A DNA stretch of 64,000 nucleotides from Naegleria lovaniensis (GCF_003324165.1 NW_025407865.1:124001-188000), one strand, 5' to 3'; shown: positions 1 to 11,322, numbered from the stretch's first letter. The notes: generated from the sequence alone by a model not told the origin. A program made the numbers and translations.

Positions 1-519
1 GCCATTCGTATTAAAACAGTGAATCAACCTGACAAGTATGGAGCTATGAATGTTTGGAGAGGCTTGGCCATGATTGCACGTGAAGAAGGTCTATTGAGTG
101 GATATTTCAGAGGTCTTGTACCCATTCTCCTTAAACAAGTTCCATATACTGTGACTCAGCTGACCGTATTCAGTTATGCCACCGAGTATTTTTATCGAAG
201 CTTGTTGCCCAATATGTTTGGAAAATCAAAGAACGATTTAAACACTAAACAACAATTGAATGTGAGTTTGGCATGTGGTGTGTTGGCTGGACTTTCGAGC
301 GCAATTGCCTCACACCCTGCCGACACATTGTTGTCGTTGGTGAACAAACCAGGAGAGAAGAGAAGTGTGTTAGAAATTTTGAAACACATTGGTTTTCGTG
401 GAGTTTGGGCTGGTATTGTTCCAAGATGCATTATGGTGAGCTCATTGAGTGCGGCCATGTTTTTGGTATATGATGGAACAAAGGTATTGTTGGGATTGCC
501 AACCACAGGGGGAAAATAA
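1..519 (+). CDS. SLC25A3: Mitochondrial phosphate carrier, 3' part
   Basis: C-terminal part of a mitochondrial carrier (SLC25 family) whose 5' end lies left of the window; the frame is open from base 1. The best family match by eye is the phosphate carrier, which imports inorganic phosphate with protons across the inner membrane for ATP synthesis. Visible are a carrier turn reading GYFRGLVPILLKQVPYT, then SHPADTLLSLVNK, which matches the third-repeat signature SHPADSVVSVLNK of phosphate carriers, then GFRGVWAGIVPRCIMV and a final helix ending in YDGTKVLLGLP. About one and a half of the three carrier repeats are present. There is no sign of damage. The next gene runs towards it from the right. 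Confidence 0.88.
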   Translation, partial: AIRIKTVNQPDKYGAMNVWRGLAMIAREEGLLSGYFRGLVPILLKQVPYTVTQLTVFSYATEYFYRSLLPNMFGKSKNDLNTKQQLNVSLACGVLAGLSSAIASHPADTLLSLVNKPGEKRSVLEILKHIGFRGVWAGIVPRCIMVSSLSAAMFLVYDGTKVLLGLPTTGGK

Positions 520-665
520 GATGTTGTCTTGTAATGGCATGCCCTTGTTGGGCAGCAGAGACTTATCCTTGCCTAATAGATGCAACATGTGATTATTATT
601 AATAAACATGTGAACGGGTTAATAAGGCTAAAGCAAGGTTTATTCAAAATTAAACGCCTCTAACA

Positions 666-1703
666 TCATCTATCGTTAAGAGCACATATAATATTTGGGT
701 TCATGGTCTGGAGAGTCTTTTCGTGTTCTTCATAATTACTCACCCTAACCTCAACTTCCAGAAACTCAAGTCCTGCTGGTAAGTGTTGGGAGAGGGATGT
801 GGTTGAAGCAAATGATTCTAATGACAGGGACAAGTATTTTAAATTTGGAAATAGTTCAAGAGATTGAAAGTACTTTGGGTCAAAGTTATCTTTTGGCTCT
901 GCGATTTGGAGATCACAAGAAAGAACACCACCTCTACCTAAAATTAAATTCAAAGTTGTGGTTCTGATATCTGGGTTAATATTTAAGTCCACGCTATAGG
1001 ACTTGTCAAAATTAAGCAATCTTTTTGGACGTTGATGCCTAATCAGGTGTTGTGTAATGAAATCCAGGCTACTATAATCAACAGACAGAGTATTGAACTT
1101 CTCCTTAAAATACTTGGAAATAACTTCAAGTCGAGATAAATACTTAAAATTCATCTTGTTTGGGCTGAGATCCATGGAAGACAAGGCAAAAGGAAGTTCA
1201 GATGCTTGTTTCCACAACTTGCAAACTCTTGCTACCTTGAGAAAATCAACAAAACTAAGAAAGGAAAATATGTTTGCCCAAATTTCAGGAATAGTGATAT
1301 GATTGAGATGGCCGAATATATCAGCTTTTCCACTGAGAAGTACCACTTCAACTGATTTACACAGCTCCGAGGTTTTAGCAATGTCTGTTTGAATCATACG
1401 CAAAGATGAAAGACAATGTTCTCTATCTTCCTTAGTCATTTGGATATATCCTTCCTTAAGAGTTTCTAACGCCTTCTAGCAGGACATTAGTACTTGTAAA
1501 ATCTCGTGAGCAGCAGGAGAGTCCGAGGTGGTCAATGAAGCCAAGTCCAATGGGTACGAATTAGTTTCAACCTTTGCTTTCTTACTATTTGACTCTATGG
1601 AATGAGTGGCATGATCTGAATCTTCATTACTCAAAGGCTCATGGCCGCTCTCTTCGACCTTCGTTCTCTTTGCAACAACCTTATCCCTTCGCTTCTTGGT
1701 CAT
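666..1703 (-). CDS. F-box protein ORF interrupted by one in-frame TAG
   Basis: The downstream ORF (666-1439) carries an F-box reading IPEIWANIFSFLSFVDFLKVA then CKLW, followed by a leucine-rich tail with lines such as FPNLKYLSLSLESF. F-box proteins present substrates to SCF ubiquitin ligases. Upstream, in the same frame, is a second ORF whose natural start is probably the Met at 1703 (MTKKRRDKVVAKR, basic and nuclear-like). The two are separated by a single TAG at 1476-1478, and the 12 codons between it and Met1439 read as sensible protein. I tested introns that would remove the TAG; none with a good donor keeps the frame, although TACTAAT, a branch-point-like string, precedes the TAG. Either the stop is real (pseudogene, or two starts) or it is an error. 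The F-box call is good; the gene model is uncertain. Confidence 0.6.
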
Positions 1704-1975
1704 ATTTTTTGTTGAGGTACCATAACACGATACCGTAATGAAATGTTGCGCCCAGTAAAGTCCAAATTCCATGTTACATACGTAAGTACAAATAGATATC
1801 AGTATTAAGGTTAGTCTTACCATTGTGTATATACGAATAGGAGGCAATTACACGATGATGAAATGTTTAAGGGTTGGTTAAATCATTTAACCAGCGAGCT
1901 TGTTCAAATCGGGGAGCGCTCTCCTTTTCGGTTATTTCGCCGCTCGATCGATTGTACCTTTCCTAAAGGAGTCAA

Positions 1976-3475
1976 ATGAGCTACAACGTTTCCAACCGCC
2001 AGGCACCTCCATCACAAGAAAACTTTGATGACCTTCGTTATTGCGTGTATCCACTCTCCACCCAAGCACAATCGCAAGGATCAACATCTCAAAAAATGTC
2101 CTTCCTCACCACACCTCCAACAACTTCGAGAAAGTTAAGCTTGAACAATGTGGAGGACACTTCTTCGTTGCTGCTGCTGCAGTTGAATGGAAGCCTTACT
2201 CCTCACTCTGCTTCCTCACCCTTATCGAGTGCATCATCTTCACCATCTTCATCAACCACAAGCTCCAGAAGGCAGTCTACAACAAGTGAGGCTGGAATGC
2301 TGTTGGTACCACCAACGGTTGGGTCTTTGACTCGTTCACGAAGTGCTGGTAAGCTAGAGGAAGGAAGTACTTCACCTCAAACTGCTCGAAAACCTCCACT
2401 GTTGAAGGCAGATTCGTTCCGGTTCCCCACAAGTATGGATGGGAAAAAGGAACAAGAAAAGTCTCTGGTACGGGAGTATCAAAAAGCTTTGCTTCCCTCA
2501 ACAAAAATCTATCTTACAAGCGCAGAGAATGACATGTACAGCATTTCAAGCTCTCTTCATGCAGAAACAGTGTATGAGCCTCAGGTCGAACATTTGGGTG
2601 CTCCTATTCTTTTCACAGCGTGTCATGGTCATCAAGTGTATCGAGGCGGAAAACTCTCGGATGACGAAAAAGTGCATCTGAAAGAAAGTTTGACAAGTGA
2701 GATTGCTCTGTTGCTGGCAGCCAAAGTTCGAAACATGCTCCACTCGTTGGAAGGTTCGTTTGTTGTGTGGAATATGAAGACCATTCAAGAAGAAGACATT
2801 TCGCACATGGACCCCAATTACTTGTTACCTCATCAATACTGCGAATCTCCTTTTCATTTGTTTTTGCACAAGTTTAAAAACTTGTACAAGGGTATTCCAA
2901 TGTTGCATGTAGACATTCATGGAAAGGTCAATCGCAGAGATAATCGTAACATTGATGTTGGATTTGCTCCCATGATGGAATACTGGAGCAATTCCATTCA
3001 TGCCAAATTGCTTAAGGATGATTTTTGTAAACGCTTAACAAACGCTGTGGCGTTGTGCACTCGATCGATTAATGGTTTTAAAATTGGCATTGAAAAAGAG
3101 CCTCAACAAAATGGATGGAGAGGAGAGAATGCGCCTCAAACTCTGAGCCATCAGAGTGTTCTTCTCGGTATACCTGCAGTGCAACTTGAAATACCGTATG
3201 ATGTGAGAAAGGAACTCGTCGAAAATGAAGCCTTTTTGGAAGAGATTGCAAAAGCAATTACTGAATGTTACAAAATCACGGTTTGCAAAATGTATGACAT
3301 GAATTGGCAGCAATGTCATCAACAAATTGTTAATGTGAATACAGAAAATGATAAGAAAACACTCCGATTGACTTCAACCAAACACCATCATGACCACGTG
3401 GATGACATGTTTTTCCAAATGTTGACCGAGTTTGCTGAAATGGAGAAGAAACAAGCTTCCATAAAACAAATCTAA
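1976..3475 (+). CDS. Putative N-formylglutamate amidohydrolase-like protein
   Basis: A 499-residue single-exon ORF starting at the first ATG. Residues 1 to about 165 are Ser/Thr-rich and low-complexity, with no recognisable domain. From about residue 190 a folded region begins with ILFTACHGHQ, then HVDIHGKVNRRDN about 110 residues later and GIPAVQLEIPYDVRKEL near residue 400. The spacing of a His-containing loop after a beta strand, an Asp-x-His motif and a late Glu resembles the N-formylglutamate amidohydrolase / M14-like zinc hydrolase fold, so a zinc-dependent amidase or peptidase is my best guess. I cannot confirm it without a profile search; an unrelated hydrolase is possible. The gene is divergent from the F-box ORF on the left, leaving about 270 bases as a shared promoter region. 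Confidence 0.45.
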   Translation: MSYNVSNRQAPPSQENFDDLRYCVYPLSTQAQSQGSTSQKMSFLTTPPTTSRKLSLNNVEDTSSLLLLQLNGSLTPHSASSPLSSASSSPSSSTTSSRRQSTTSEAGMLLVPPTVGSLTRSRSAGKLEEGSTSPQTARKPPLLKADSFRFPTSMDGKKEQEKSLVREYQKALLPSTKIYLTSAENDMYSISSSLHAETVYEPQVEHLGAPILFTACHGHQVYRGGKLSDDEKVHLKESLTSEIALLLAAKVRNMLHSLEGSFVVWNMKTIQEEDISHMDPNYLLPHQYCESPFHLFLHKFKNLYKGIPMLHVDIHGKVNRRDNRNIDVGFAPMMEYWSNSIHAKLLKDDFCKRLTNAVALCTRSINGFKIGIEKEPQQNGWRGENAPQTLSHQSVLLGIPAVQLEIPYDVRKELVENEAFLEEIAKAITECYKITVCKMYDMNWQQCHQQIVNVNTENDKKTLRLTSTKHHHDHVDDMFFQMLTEFAEMEKKQASIKQI

Positions 3476-3556
3476 ATGAATAATTAATTATTATTATTAT
3501 CATAACAGGGATTGAATATTCATCAGTGATTAATTATTTGATTAATTATTCATTTA
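3473..3556. repeat. 16-bp perfect inverted repeat starting at a stop codon
   Basis: TAAATGAATAATTAAT at 3473-3488 is the exact reverse complement of ATTAATTATTCATTTA at 3541-3556. The left arm begins with the TAA stop of the preceding gene, so the hairpin (16-bp stem, 52-base loop) would open the 3' UTR. The stem is almost all A/T. It may affect 3' end formation or be a chance product of AT-rich sequence. Confidence 0.6.
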
Positions 3557-3684
3557 TAATTTCTGTGATTGATTTAGAATTCTCTCGAGAATCTCGAGCG
3601 GACGATAGAGGTGTAGCACAGCAAAAACGGGGAATGGAACACAGGACCATACGGAGAGAATCTTTTTAGCTCAATCACAAAAAA

Positions 3685-5154
3685 ATGAAAGCAATCATCC
3701 CTTCCTTTTCCAAAAGTGCATTACGTGTATCGTCATCGTCGTTATCATCATGCTCCTCTTCCCAGTTGCTTTTAAAGCACACAAGCAGCAGCATGGCAAC
3801 TCAACGAAAATTCTCACAATATAATCCATTCAATCTTAACTCTTCCGCATCCACACTATCATCATCAGCCACTTCAATGAATACAACCTCATCCTCTCCG
3901 GTTGGCAACAAATTGGAGCCCTCCATTAAACTAGACAAGAGAGTCAGAGGAATATATTTTGATTTTGGTGCTACCACCATGATGGATCCTCGAGTTTTGG
4001 ATGCCATGATGCCCTTCTTAACTGAAGTGTACGGTAATCCACACTCCCGAACACATGAATTTGGATGGGATGCAGAGAGTGCTGTCGAATTAGCAAGAAA
4101 ACATATTGGAGACTTAATCGGAGCATCTCCAAAAGAGATTGTGTTTACAAGTGGAGCTACAGAATCAAACAACACAGCCATCAAAGGTGTTGCTAGCTTT
4201 TACAAAGACAAGAAAAGACATGTTATTACTGTACAAACTGAACACAAGTGTGTTTTGGATACTTGCAGACATTTGGAAGAGGACGGATTTCGAGTTACAT
4301 ATTTACCAGTGAAGAGCAATGGAATTGTTGATTTAGAAGCACTTGAAAAAGCCATCACACCCGACACAGCTCTCGTCAGCGTCATGATGGTTAACAATGA
4401 AATTGGAGTGCTTCAACCTATCAAGGAAATTGGTAAAATTTGTCGAAAACACAAGGTATTTTTGCATACAGACTGCGCTCAAGCTTTTGGAAAAATTCCA
4501 ATCAATGTGGACGATATGAATATTGATTTGATGTCAATTAGTGGTCACAAGATTTATGGTCCAAAAGGAATTGGTGCTTTATATGTTCGAAGAAAACAAC
4601 CAAGAGTGAGAATTCATCCTATTATTAATGGAGGTGGACAAGAAGGTGGACGACGATCTGGTACTCTTCCAGCACCATTATGTGTAGGACTGGGTGAGGC
4701 AGCAAGAGTGGCAGCCGAAGAAATGGATAGAGATTATCAACATGTTTCCGAATTGTCACAACGGTTAATTAACAATTTGAGAGCCAAGTGTGAACATATT
4801 GAATTGAATGGTGATGAGATTCAAAGATATCCAGGAAATGTTAATATTAGTTTTGCCTTTGTTGAAGGAGAAAGCTTGCTAATGGCATTGAATTCTGTTG
4901 CATTGTCATCAGGAAGTGCATGTACAAGTGCTTCTTTGGAACCAAGCTATGTTTTGCGTGCCTTGGGTGTGAATGAAGAATTGGCTCATACTTCACTTCG
5001 TTTTGGTATTGGTAGATTTACTACCAAGGAAGAAGTGGACTACGTTGTGGAAAGAACTGCTGCAGAAGTTATTAGATTGAGAGAAGTGAGTCCTCTCTAT
5101 GAAATGTTCAAAGAGGGTATTGATTTGTCAAAGATCACATGGAATGAACATTAA
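3685..5154 (+). CDS. NFS1: Cysteine desulfurase NFS1 (mitochondrial)
   Basis: A PLP enzyme that takes sulfur from cysteine and passes it to the ISCU scaffold for Fe-S cluster assembly in the mitochondrial matrix; it also feeds tRNA thiolation. The 489-residue ORF has a Ser/Arg-rich, acid-poor N terminus of about 50 residues, as expected for a mitochondrial presequence. It then shows [26 protein letters not shown], the PLP-lysine loop [10 protein letters not shown] (Lys about 289) and the catalytic-cysteine loop [16 protein letters not shown] (Cys413). The C terminus has the [13 protein letters not shown] ending typical of the eukaryotic NFS1/IscS group. The second Met (MATQRKFSQ, residue 37) could serve an alternative start. 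Single exon, intact. Confidence 0.97.
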   Translation: MKAIIPSFSKSALRVSSSSLSSCSSSQLLLKHTSSSMATQRKFSQYNPFNLNSSASTLSSSATSMNTTSSSPVGNKLEPSIKLDKRVRGIYFDFGATTMMDPRVLDAMMPFLTEVYGNPHSRTHEFGWDAESAVELARKHIGDLIGASPKEIVFTSGATESNNTAIKGVASFYKDKKRHVITVQTEHKCVLDTCRHLEEDGFRVTYLPVKSNGIVDLEALEKAITPDTALVSVMMVNNEIGVLQPIKEIGKICRKHKVFLHTDCAQAFGKIPINVDDMNIDLMSISGHKIYGPKGIGALYVRRKQPRVRIHPIINGGGQEGGRRSGTLPAPLCVGLGEAARVAAEEMDRDYQHVSELSQRLINNLRAKCEHIELNGDEIQRYPGNVNISFAFVEGESLLMALNSVALSSGSACTSASLEPSYVLRALGVNEELAHTSLRFGIGRFTTKEEVDYVVERTAAEVIRLREVSPLYEMFKEGIDLSKITWNEH

Positions 5155-5421
5155 GCTGTGACCAAACAACATCCACAATTATCCACTACTCACTCATTGA
5201 GGCAAGCAATTAGAGATTATTCACGACATTAAGGATGACTCCTCATTACTTTTATAAATACTGTTAATAATAATAACTTGTGTTACACACATCCCAAGAA
5301 TACTATTGTATCAAGGTTGGATGACAGATTCAAAAAATCGATAGCCGTTGCCCATTCTCGCCAACGTCTTCATTCACACGACCCAGATGATATCCGATTC
5401 ATTTCGAAGCAGAGCAAAAAA

Positions 5422-7071
5422 ATGTCCTCTTCATCGTCATCCACTCCGACCTTGGTCGAGACACCCGAAGCCTCTCTCACAGCAGCCGAAACGATTGCTC
5501 GATATGTCAACATCTTCAACAAGGTGACCGAGATTATCATTACCGAATTTCAAACTCATCCCTATCGTTCATTGATTGATTTATCAGTCGTGCTTCTCAT
5601 TATTTGGTACATGATGAGCAAGAGACGTTCCGCTCCAACCACTCATAAACTTACGAAAAAACAAGAAGATGAAATCATTGAAGAATGGGAACCAGCACCA
5701 TTGGTACCATCATCCGATGATGCCAGCAATATTGATGCTACCATCAATGCTATCAAGGAACACGAATATGTTCTCACAAGTGCTGCCGATGTTGAATTCA
5801 CTGTTGAAGGAAAAGAAGGAAAGATTATCAACTTTGGAACCAACAACTTTTTAGGCTTTATCGGTGATAGAGATATCATTGAAAAGTGCAAGGATACAGT
5901 CCGTGAGTATGGTGTTGGTAGTTGTGGTCCTCGTGGATTCTATGGTACCATTGATGTCCATTTGGAATTTGAGAAGATTTGTAGTCGTTTCATGAAGACC
6001 GAGGCTTGTATTTTGTATTCGTTTGGTTTTTGTACCATCAGCTCGGTGCTTCCTGCCTTTTCTAAACGTGGTGATGTCATTGTTTGCGATGATGCTTGTA
6101 ACTATGCCATCAAGACTGGTTGTCATTTGTCTCGTTCCGAAGTGATTTACTTTAAGCACAATGACATGGAAGATTTGGAAAATGTTCTCAAGAAAATTTG
6201 TGCGAACGACAAGGGAGCCACTCCAAATAATCGTCGTTTCATTGTTGTTGAAGGAGTTTATGAAAATTGTGGTGACATTGCTCCATTGAAGGAGATTATT
6301 GAACTCAAGAAGAAATATCTTGGCTTCAGAATTGCTCTCGATGACAGTTTTGGTGTTGGTGTTTTGGGTAAGACCGGCAGAGGTACCATTGAACATTTTG
6401 GCTTGGATATTAATGATTTTGAAATTGTTTGTGTCAACATGGAGAATTCATTTGGTTCGGTTGGTGGTGTTTGTGTGGGTTCACACATTATTGTCGACCA
6501 CCAAAGATTGTCTGGAGCTGGTTATTGCTTCTCTGCTTCATTACCACCTTACTTATCAGTAGCTGCTATTGAAGCTCTTAATCGTGTAGATAGCGATCCA
6601 GAAACTCATTTGGTTCCTCTCCAAAAGAATATTTCGCTCCTTCACCAAACATTGGTCAAGAAGATTAACTTTAAGAATCTCAAGTTGGTGCTTCAACACC
6701 AAGAACAATGCCCAGTCTTTCACATTCGTCTTGCTGATGACCATCCTCTCAAGGAAGGATTTAACAATGCCAAAAAGCAATGGGTTGAGATTTCAAAGAT
6801 TAAAACCAAGAATAAGAAACAACTCAATACCGCAAGCATGAACTTTTACAATGAGAGAAGCAAGATTCAACAAGTATTCAAGGATATTGTCTCTAAGGCT
6901 ATGGATCAAGGAGTTGCTGTGGTCTGTCCAAACTACACTCACAGAGAAATTACTCTTCCAGAACCAGGTATTAGAATTTCTGTTTCATCCAAACATACGA
7001 AGGATCACATTGAAAAATGTAGCAATGTGTTGGCCACAATTTTTGCAGAGACCTTGTCACCTTCTAACTAA
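5422..7071 (+). CDS. SPTLC1: Serine palmitoyltransferase subunit 1 (LCB1)
   Basis: Non-catalytic partner of the ER serine palmitoyltransferase, which joins serine and palmitoyl-CoA in the first step of sphingolipid synthesis. I chose the ATG at 5422 (MSSSSSSTPTLVE, 549 residues). The frame is open further upstream, but only from a non-ATG codon. A membrane segment lies near residues 55-70 (SLIDLSVVLLIIWYMM). The alpha-oxoamine synthase fold follows: NFGTNNFLGF, YGVGSCGPRGFYGTIDVHLEFE, EACILYSFGF and SFGVGVLGKTGRGT. At the place where the catalytic subunit LCB2 has its PLP lysine (TKSFG), this protein reads MENSFGSVGG, so the lysine is missing, as expected for LCB1. The gene is intact and intronless. 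Confidence 0.93.
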   Translation: MSSSSSSTPTLVETPEASLTAAETIARYVNIFNKVTEIIITEFQTHPYRSLIDLSVVLLIIWYMMSKRRSAPTTHKLTKKQEDEIIEEWEPAPLVPSSDDASNIDATINAIKEHEYVLTSAADVEFTVEGKEGKIINFGTNNFLGFIGDRDIIEKCKDTVREYGVGSCGPRGFYGTIDVHLEFEKICSRFMKTEACILYSFGFCTISSVLPAFSKRGDVIVCDDACNYAIKTGCHLSRSEVIYFKHNDMEDLENVLKKICANDKGATPNNRRFIVVEGVYENCGDIAPLKEIIELKKKYLGFRIALDDSFGVGVLGKTGRGTIEHFGLDINDFEIVCVNMENSFGSVGGVCVGSHIIVDHQRLSGAGYCFSASLPPYLSVAAIEALNRVDSDPETHLVPLQKNISLLHQTLVKKINFKNLKLVLQHQEQCPVFHIRLADDHPLKEGFNNAKKQWVEISKIKTKNKKQLNTASMNFYNERSKIQQVFKDIVSKAMDQGVAVVCPNYTHREITLPEPGIRISVSSKHTKDHIEKCSNVLATIFAETLSPSN

Positions 7072-7262
7072 TGAAGAGGATGTCATTCACGATGTATATA
7101 ACAATTATTGCAGAATATAATAGTGAGTATGTATAATAAAGTTTTTGAAATTTCGATTAATGCTATCATTATGACATGATGAAAGTCGATCACAATGAAC
7201 ACTAAAAGTGAGAGAGAAGCAGAAAAAAATATATTTATTCAACAACAAACGCTCTCGTTGAA

Positions 7263-10200
7263 ATGTCCTCGAAGAGTGCTTCATCCTCTTCGGAACGAGA
7301 GAGAATTAAAGTATTTGTGCGGTGCAGGCCTCATTCCGAGAGTGAAACTATTGAAGATCCCTCCTGTAAATCATGTTTGGAAATTCGGGGTAAAGATATT
7401 AAGGTTTATAGATCTGCCTTACCAACGAAATCGTTTACATTTGATGGAATATTCGGACCGGAAGTTACGCAAGAAGAGGTTTTCAATACGGTTGCTATTG
7501 AGGCGATCGATGACGTTTTTAAGGGTTATCATGCAACAATATTGGTCTACGGACAAACAGGAACAGGAAAGGTAATTGGAATGTGATAGTTGTTGATGGA
7601 AAATTATTAACATTTGTTGAATGAATGCTCTTCTGAATATTAGACTGTAAGTAGAATTTGGAAATGGGAAAACGTATATCGTGGTCATGAAATTAGCATA
7701 CATTGAGCAACATTGATGAAAACAATTCTATTCAAAACGGTCTCATACCAAGAAGTGTACAGGAAATATTTAAGAGAATTAAAAACGATAACGACCATGA
7801 ATATTCTGTCAGAATGAGCTACTTACAAATATACATGGAAACGTTACAAGATTTACTTCAACCAGAAAGTAAGAGTTTGCAAATTAGAGAGGACCCTGAA
7901 GGTAACATTTACGTATCGGGATTGAGTAATCGAGAAATGGGTAATTTTGAAGATTGCATTAAATATTACAAAGAAGGAGATGTCAATAGAACGACTGCAC
8001 TGACTAAGATGGTATGTGGAGAACTTGCTTTGTTAAACTCCTAATCCATGCTTTTAAGAATGCAACATCTAGTAGAAGCCATGCCTGTGTAATTATTAAT
8101 GTACAAAAGAGAGGGAAATTGAACGGCACAGAGGCAGTGGAAGGTCTAGACAAAAAGAAGGTGACCAGTGCCAATTTATTCTTGGTTGACTTGGCTGGTA
8201 GTGAAAGATTAAAAAAGACAGAAGCAGAGGGAATTCGAAAAAAAGAAGCAAATTATATTAACTTGTCTTTGACAACTCTAGGTTTAGTGGTTCACTCGTT
8301 GGAAGCTAATCATCCTCACATACCATTCCGAGACTCCAAATTGACAAGACTATTACAGGATTCTTTGGGTGGAAATGGAAAAACTCGGATTGTAGTCACA
8401 ATTGCTCCAAATGAAGCCAATTGTCAAGAAACTGTAGGAAGTTTATTGTTTGGTGAACGAGCAATGAATGTAAAGACAACAGCTAAGGTGAACGAATCCA
8501 TAGATTACAAAGCATTATGTGTCAAGCTGAAGGCCCAACTTGAAACCTTGGAGGGAAAATATAGCGAGCTTGAAGAAGACTATCTCGATGTTACACACGA
8601 TAACGACAAGATGGATTTAGAGATTGAATCATTGATTGATGAGAACAAAAGTTTGAAAAAGCAGATAAAGATTTTGGAAAAAGAACAGATCAAAGAAAAG
8701 GAGAAAATTGTGTCTCTCATGAAAGGAGATTTGGCAGATTTGGAAAAGCAACATGAGATTCAAATTAAGGAGTTGAATCAACGAATAGAGACAATTTCAA
8801 TAGAATATGCACAAGAGTATGCAGGCAAAGAACAAAAATTAACAGAAATCATCAACAAAAAAGCAAGCGAAATAGACCGCTTAGAAACAACACTAGGTGA
8901 TAAACAGTCTGACATTGATGCCATGACAAAGAGGATTCAGGATTTGGAAAACGAAGTCGAGTTATTAACTTTCAACAATGAGCAACTCCAACGAGATTTG
9001 GAAATCACTGTGGAGCAATACGATAAACGCGAGAGTGAGCTTGAGAATGTACAAGAGCTAATTGAAAAATACGAAAAACAGGTGCTACTATTGAAAGAAA
9101 ACATAACTAGGCAACAGGAAGATTTTAATGGAGAACAGGAAGCTCTAAAACAAACTATTAAGGGACTTGAAACAAAGATTCATGAAATGGAAGCACAATA
9201 CTCCAGTGAAAAACTCAAACTTCAAGACGATATTGAGGAGCTCAAAAAGCTAAACCTTCTATTATCTTTAAACTTGGAGGATACATCTAAGGAACACGCA
9301 AATCAACAAAAGGAGTGGTCTAGCGAGAAATCAGAACTTGAACGACAGATTATTGGACTGCATCAAACAAAGAGTGACATGATTTCTCAAAATACTTCTC
9401 TAAACCTTGAAATCACCAACCTTAATAATTATATTCAGGAACTGCAACAGAGCGCCGTAAAATTAGGCGATGAATGGGACAATGAAATGAATAACCTCTT
9501 GAAAATTATTCAAGTTCAGGAGAAAGTAATACGGCACCATCAAGAACAATTCAAACACCATTTAATATGTCAAATTTCCAACGAGACTATCATTGACGGA
9601 ATGATCAGACATAACCAATCCACTGAAATGATGTGTATGGAGTTAAGATTACAGCTTGAACAATCCGAGTCTGAATCCGATCTCCTGCGACAAAAGCTCG
9701 AAGAAGTTTATCTGAAGTCATGTGAAGTGTTTAGGACATCCATGAACAGACATATCGACCAGAAAATTAAGAAAGGCACAGAAAAATTTGGAAAACGTTT
9801 GCATGACCTAAGTAAGGAAGGTCAATTTATTCAATTATTTTCAAAGAAAGAGTCAATTCTTACCAAAAAAAGTCAAGCCCAAACTCCCGAAGAAATAGCA
9901 AGCGATACGCTAAACTATATGATATGGGCTTTGGAATACACAAGTCCGTCATGTGGAACTCTGTCCAACATGCAGCTTTCTGACGAGAAAACTCTCGATA
10001 TTATCAATTCTCTGCTCGAAGAAAGCGAGAGACGAGTGAAATCTTCGAATAAGGACATTGCCAAGCATAAGGATGAAATTGACAACATATGGAGACATAT
10101 CAACAAGACATTGTTGACTCTTGTGGAAAACAATCATGAACACAATGTGAATTATATTAACAATATTATTAATGATGAGAAATATTTGGAGCTCATTGAA

Positions 10201-11226
10201 CTACAAGAAAAGGCCTCAGCATTGGAAGGTATTGATATTGATTTTATAGCTCCATCTAATATTCAAGATTTATCAGAAGAGACAATACATGTATTACAAA
10301 AGCTAGGAGACAAGTTTAAGCAAGATTTTGACACAATTAATTTGTACAGTAACTGGTTAGCAGTTGGCGGAGCTTTTTTGAACACCTTAATCGAGTGTGA
10401 AGATGCTAATTATCATGCATTATTATATTTAACTCATGAATTGTTGCATTTATTGCACACCACTCGAAATTTACTATTCCTGTTCGACTCGTCTGAGAGA
10501 GAGACGATTGTCTACAAGCTGTCATTGCATGGATGCGCCTCCAAGTTGTCCCAGTTTATTTCATCGGCTGAGGAAGTGAAACGAGAAATGGAAGAGCGAG
10601 TGCAACAATATGAGAATTTGAGGCGAAGCACTGATGCTGCTCTCATCATTCAACGATTCTATCGAAGATATAAGAAGAGAAAACAAGAAGCCATACTGTT
10701 GAAGCAGAAACAAGAAAGTGAAGCAGTCTTTCTCAAACAGAAACAGGAGCTTGCCGAACAATCGAGGCATCAGCTCCTAAAGATTCAAGAACTACAAATG
10801 TCTGAGATGAACTTCAAAGCAGAGATTGAGAAGCAAACAGCTAAAACTGGTCGAATGCTGCTCAAACAAAGTTTGTTGGAATTGGATAACATTTTCAATG
10901 CAATGAAAGAATACTTTCTGTACGGAGAGGACGATGACATGCCAGTGTCTCCATCATCTTCAAGACCAAGTACTCCCACATCATCACCACTTCAAGAACG
11001 CTCAAGAGCATTAAGCACTTCACCGCCAAATCCACTCAAAGAAAACTTTGGAGGGAGAGGTCGCTTATCGAGTGGGCAGTCTCGAGCGTTCAGTAATGCT
11101 TTCAACGACAAGGATTTGGAAGAATTGCACTCGTCCCTAGCATCTCGAGACTCCTCCAGCAAAGTTTCCCCAACAGCACGCAGAGTCCTCATTAAATCAC
11201 TACCACAAGGAATCACAAAAAAGTAG
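7263..11226 (+). CDS. Kinesin with N-terminal motor, coiled coil and IQ motif
   Basis: Microtubule motor. Exons placed by eye: 7263-7571, 7644-7646, 7697-8011, 8059-11226 (1264 residues). Motor motifs: FVRCRPHSES, P-loop GQTGTGKT followed by HTL, NATSSRSHA (switch I), LFLVDLAGSERL (switch II) and LTRLLQDSLGGNGKTR. After the motor (to about residue 400) there are several hundred residues of coiled coil, then an IQ-like calmodulin motif IIQRFYRRYKKRKQ, then a Ser/Pro-rich tail. The text SYLQIYMETLQDLL resembles the plant armadillo-repeat/ungrouped kinesins more than conventional kinesin-1, but no armadillo repeats are present, so the class is open. Donors are GTAATT, GTAAGT and GTATGT; the last intron is only 47 nt. 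The second exon is the unusual part: see the separate entry. Confidence 0.92.
7644..7646 (+). other. Candidate 3-nt microexon (ACT, Thr) in the kinesin P-loop
   Basis: The first exon ends in GQTGTGK at 7571 before a GTAATT donor. The next coding block starts at 7697 after AAATTAG with HTLSN. Joining them directly gives GKHTL and loses the Thr/Ser that every active kinesin P-loop needs. Between them the sequence reads ATATTAG, ACT, GTAAGTAG: an acceptor, one Thr codon and a consensus donor. Splicing this 3-base exon in restores GKTHTL without changing frame. Flanking introns would be 72 and 50 nt. No other acceptor nearby supplies the Thr. This is inference from sequence only. Confidence 0.75.
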
Positions 11227-11322
11227 GGGCTAAGGGAATAGGAAGTTACGCCTGTAAATAGAAATTTTCGCACTGGCTCACCAAAAACGATAAATAATAA
11301 TTAAGGCAAAAATTAAATATAT

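Noticed and set aside
7650-7740. GGGAAAACGTAT near 7666, which can be read as GKTY and mimics a P-loop
   Set aside because: It lies in the intron, its frame stops within 20 codons and it does not connect to the following kinesin block; the ACT microexon explains the data better.
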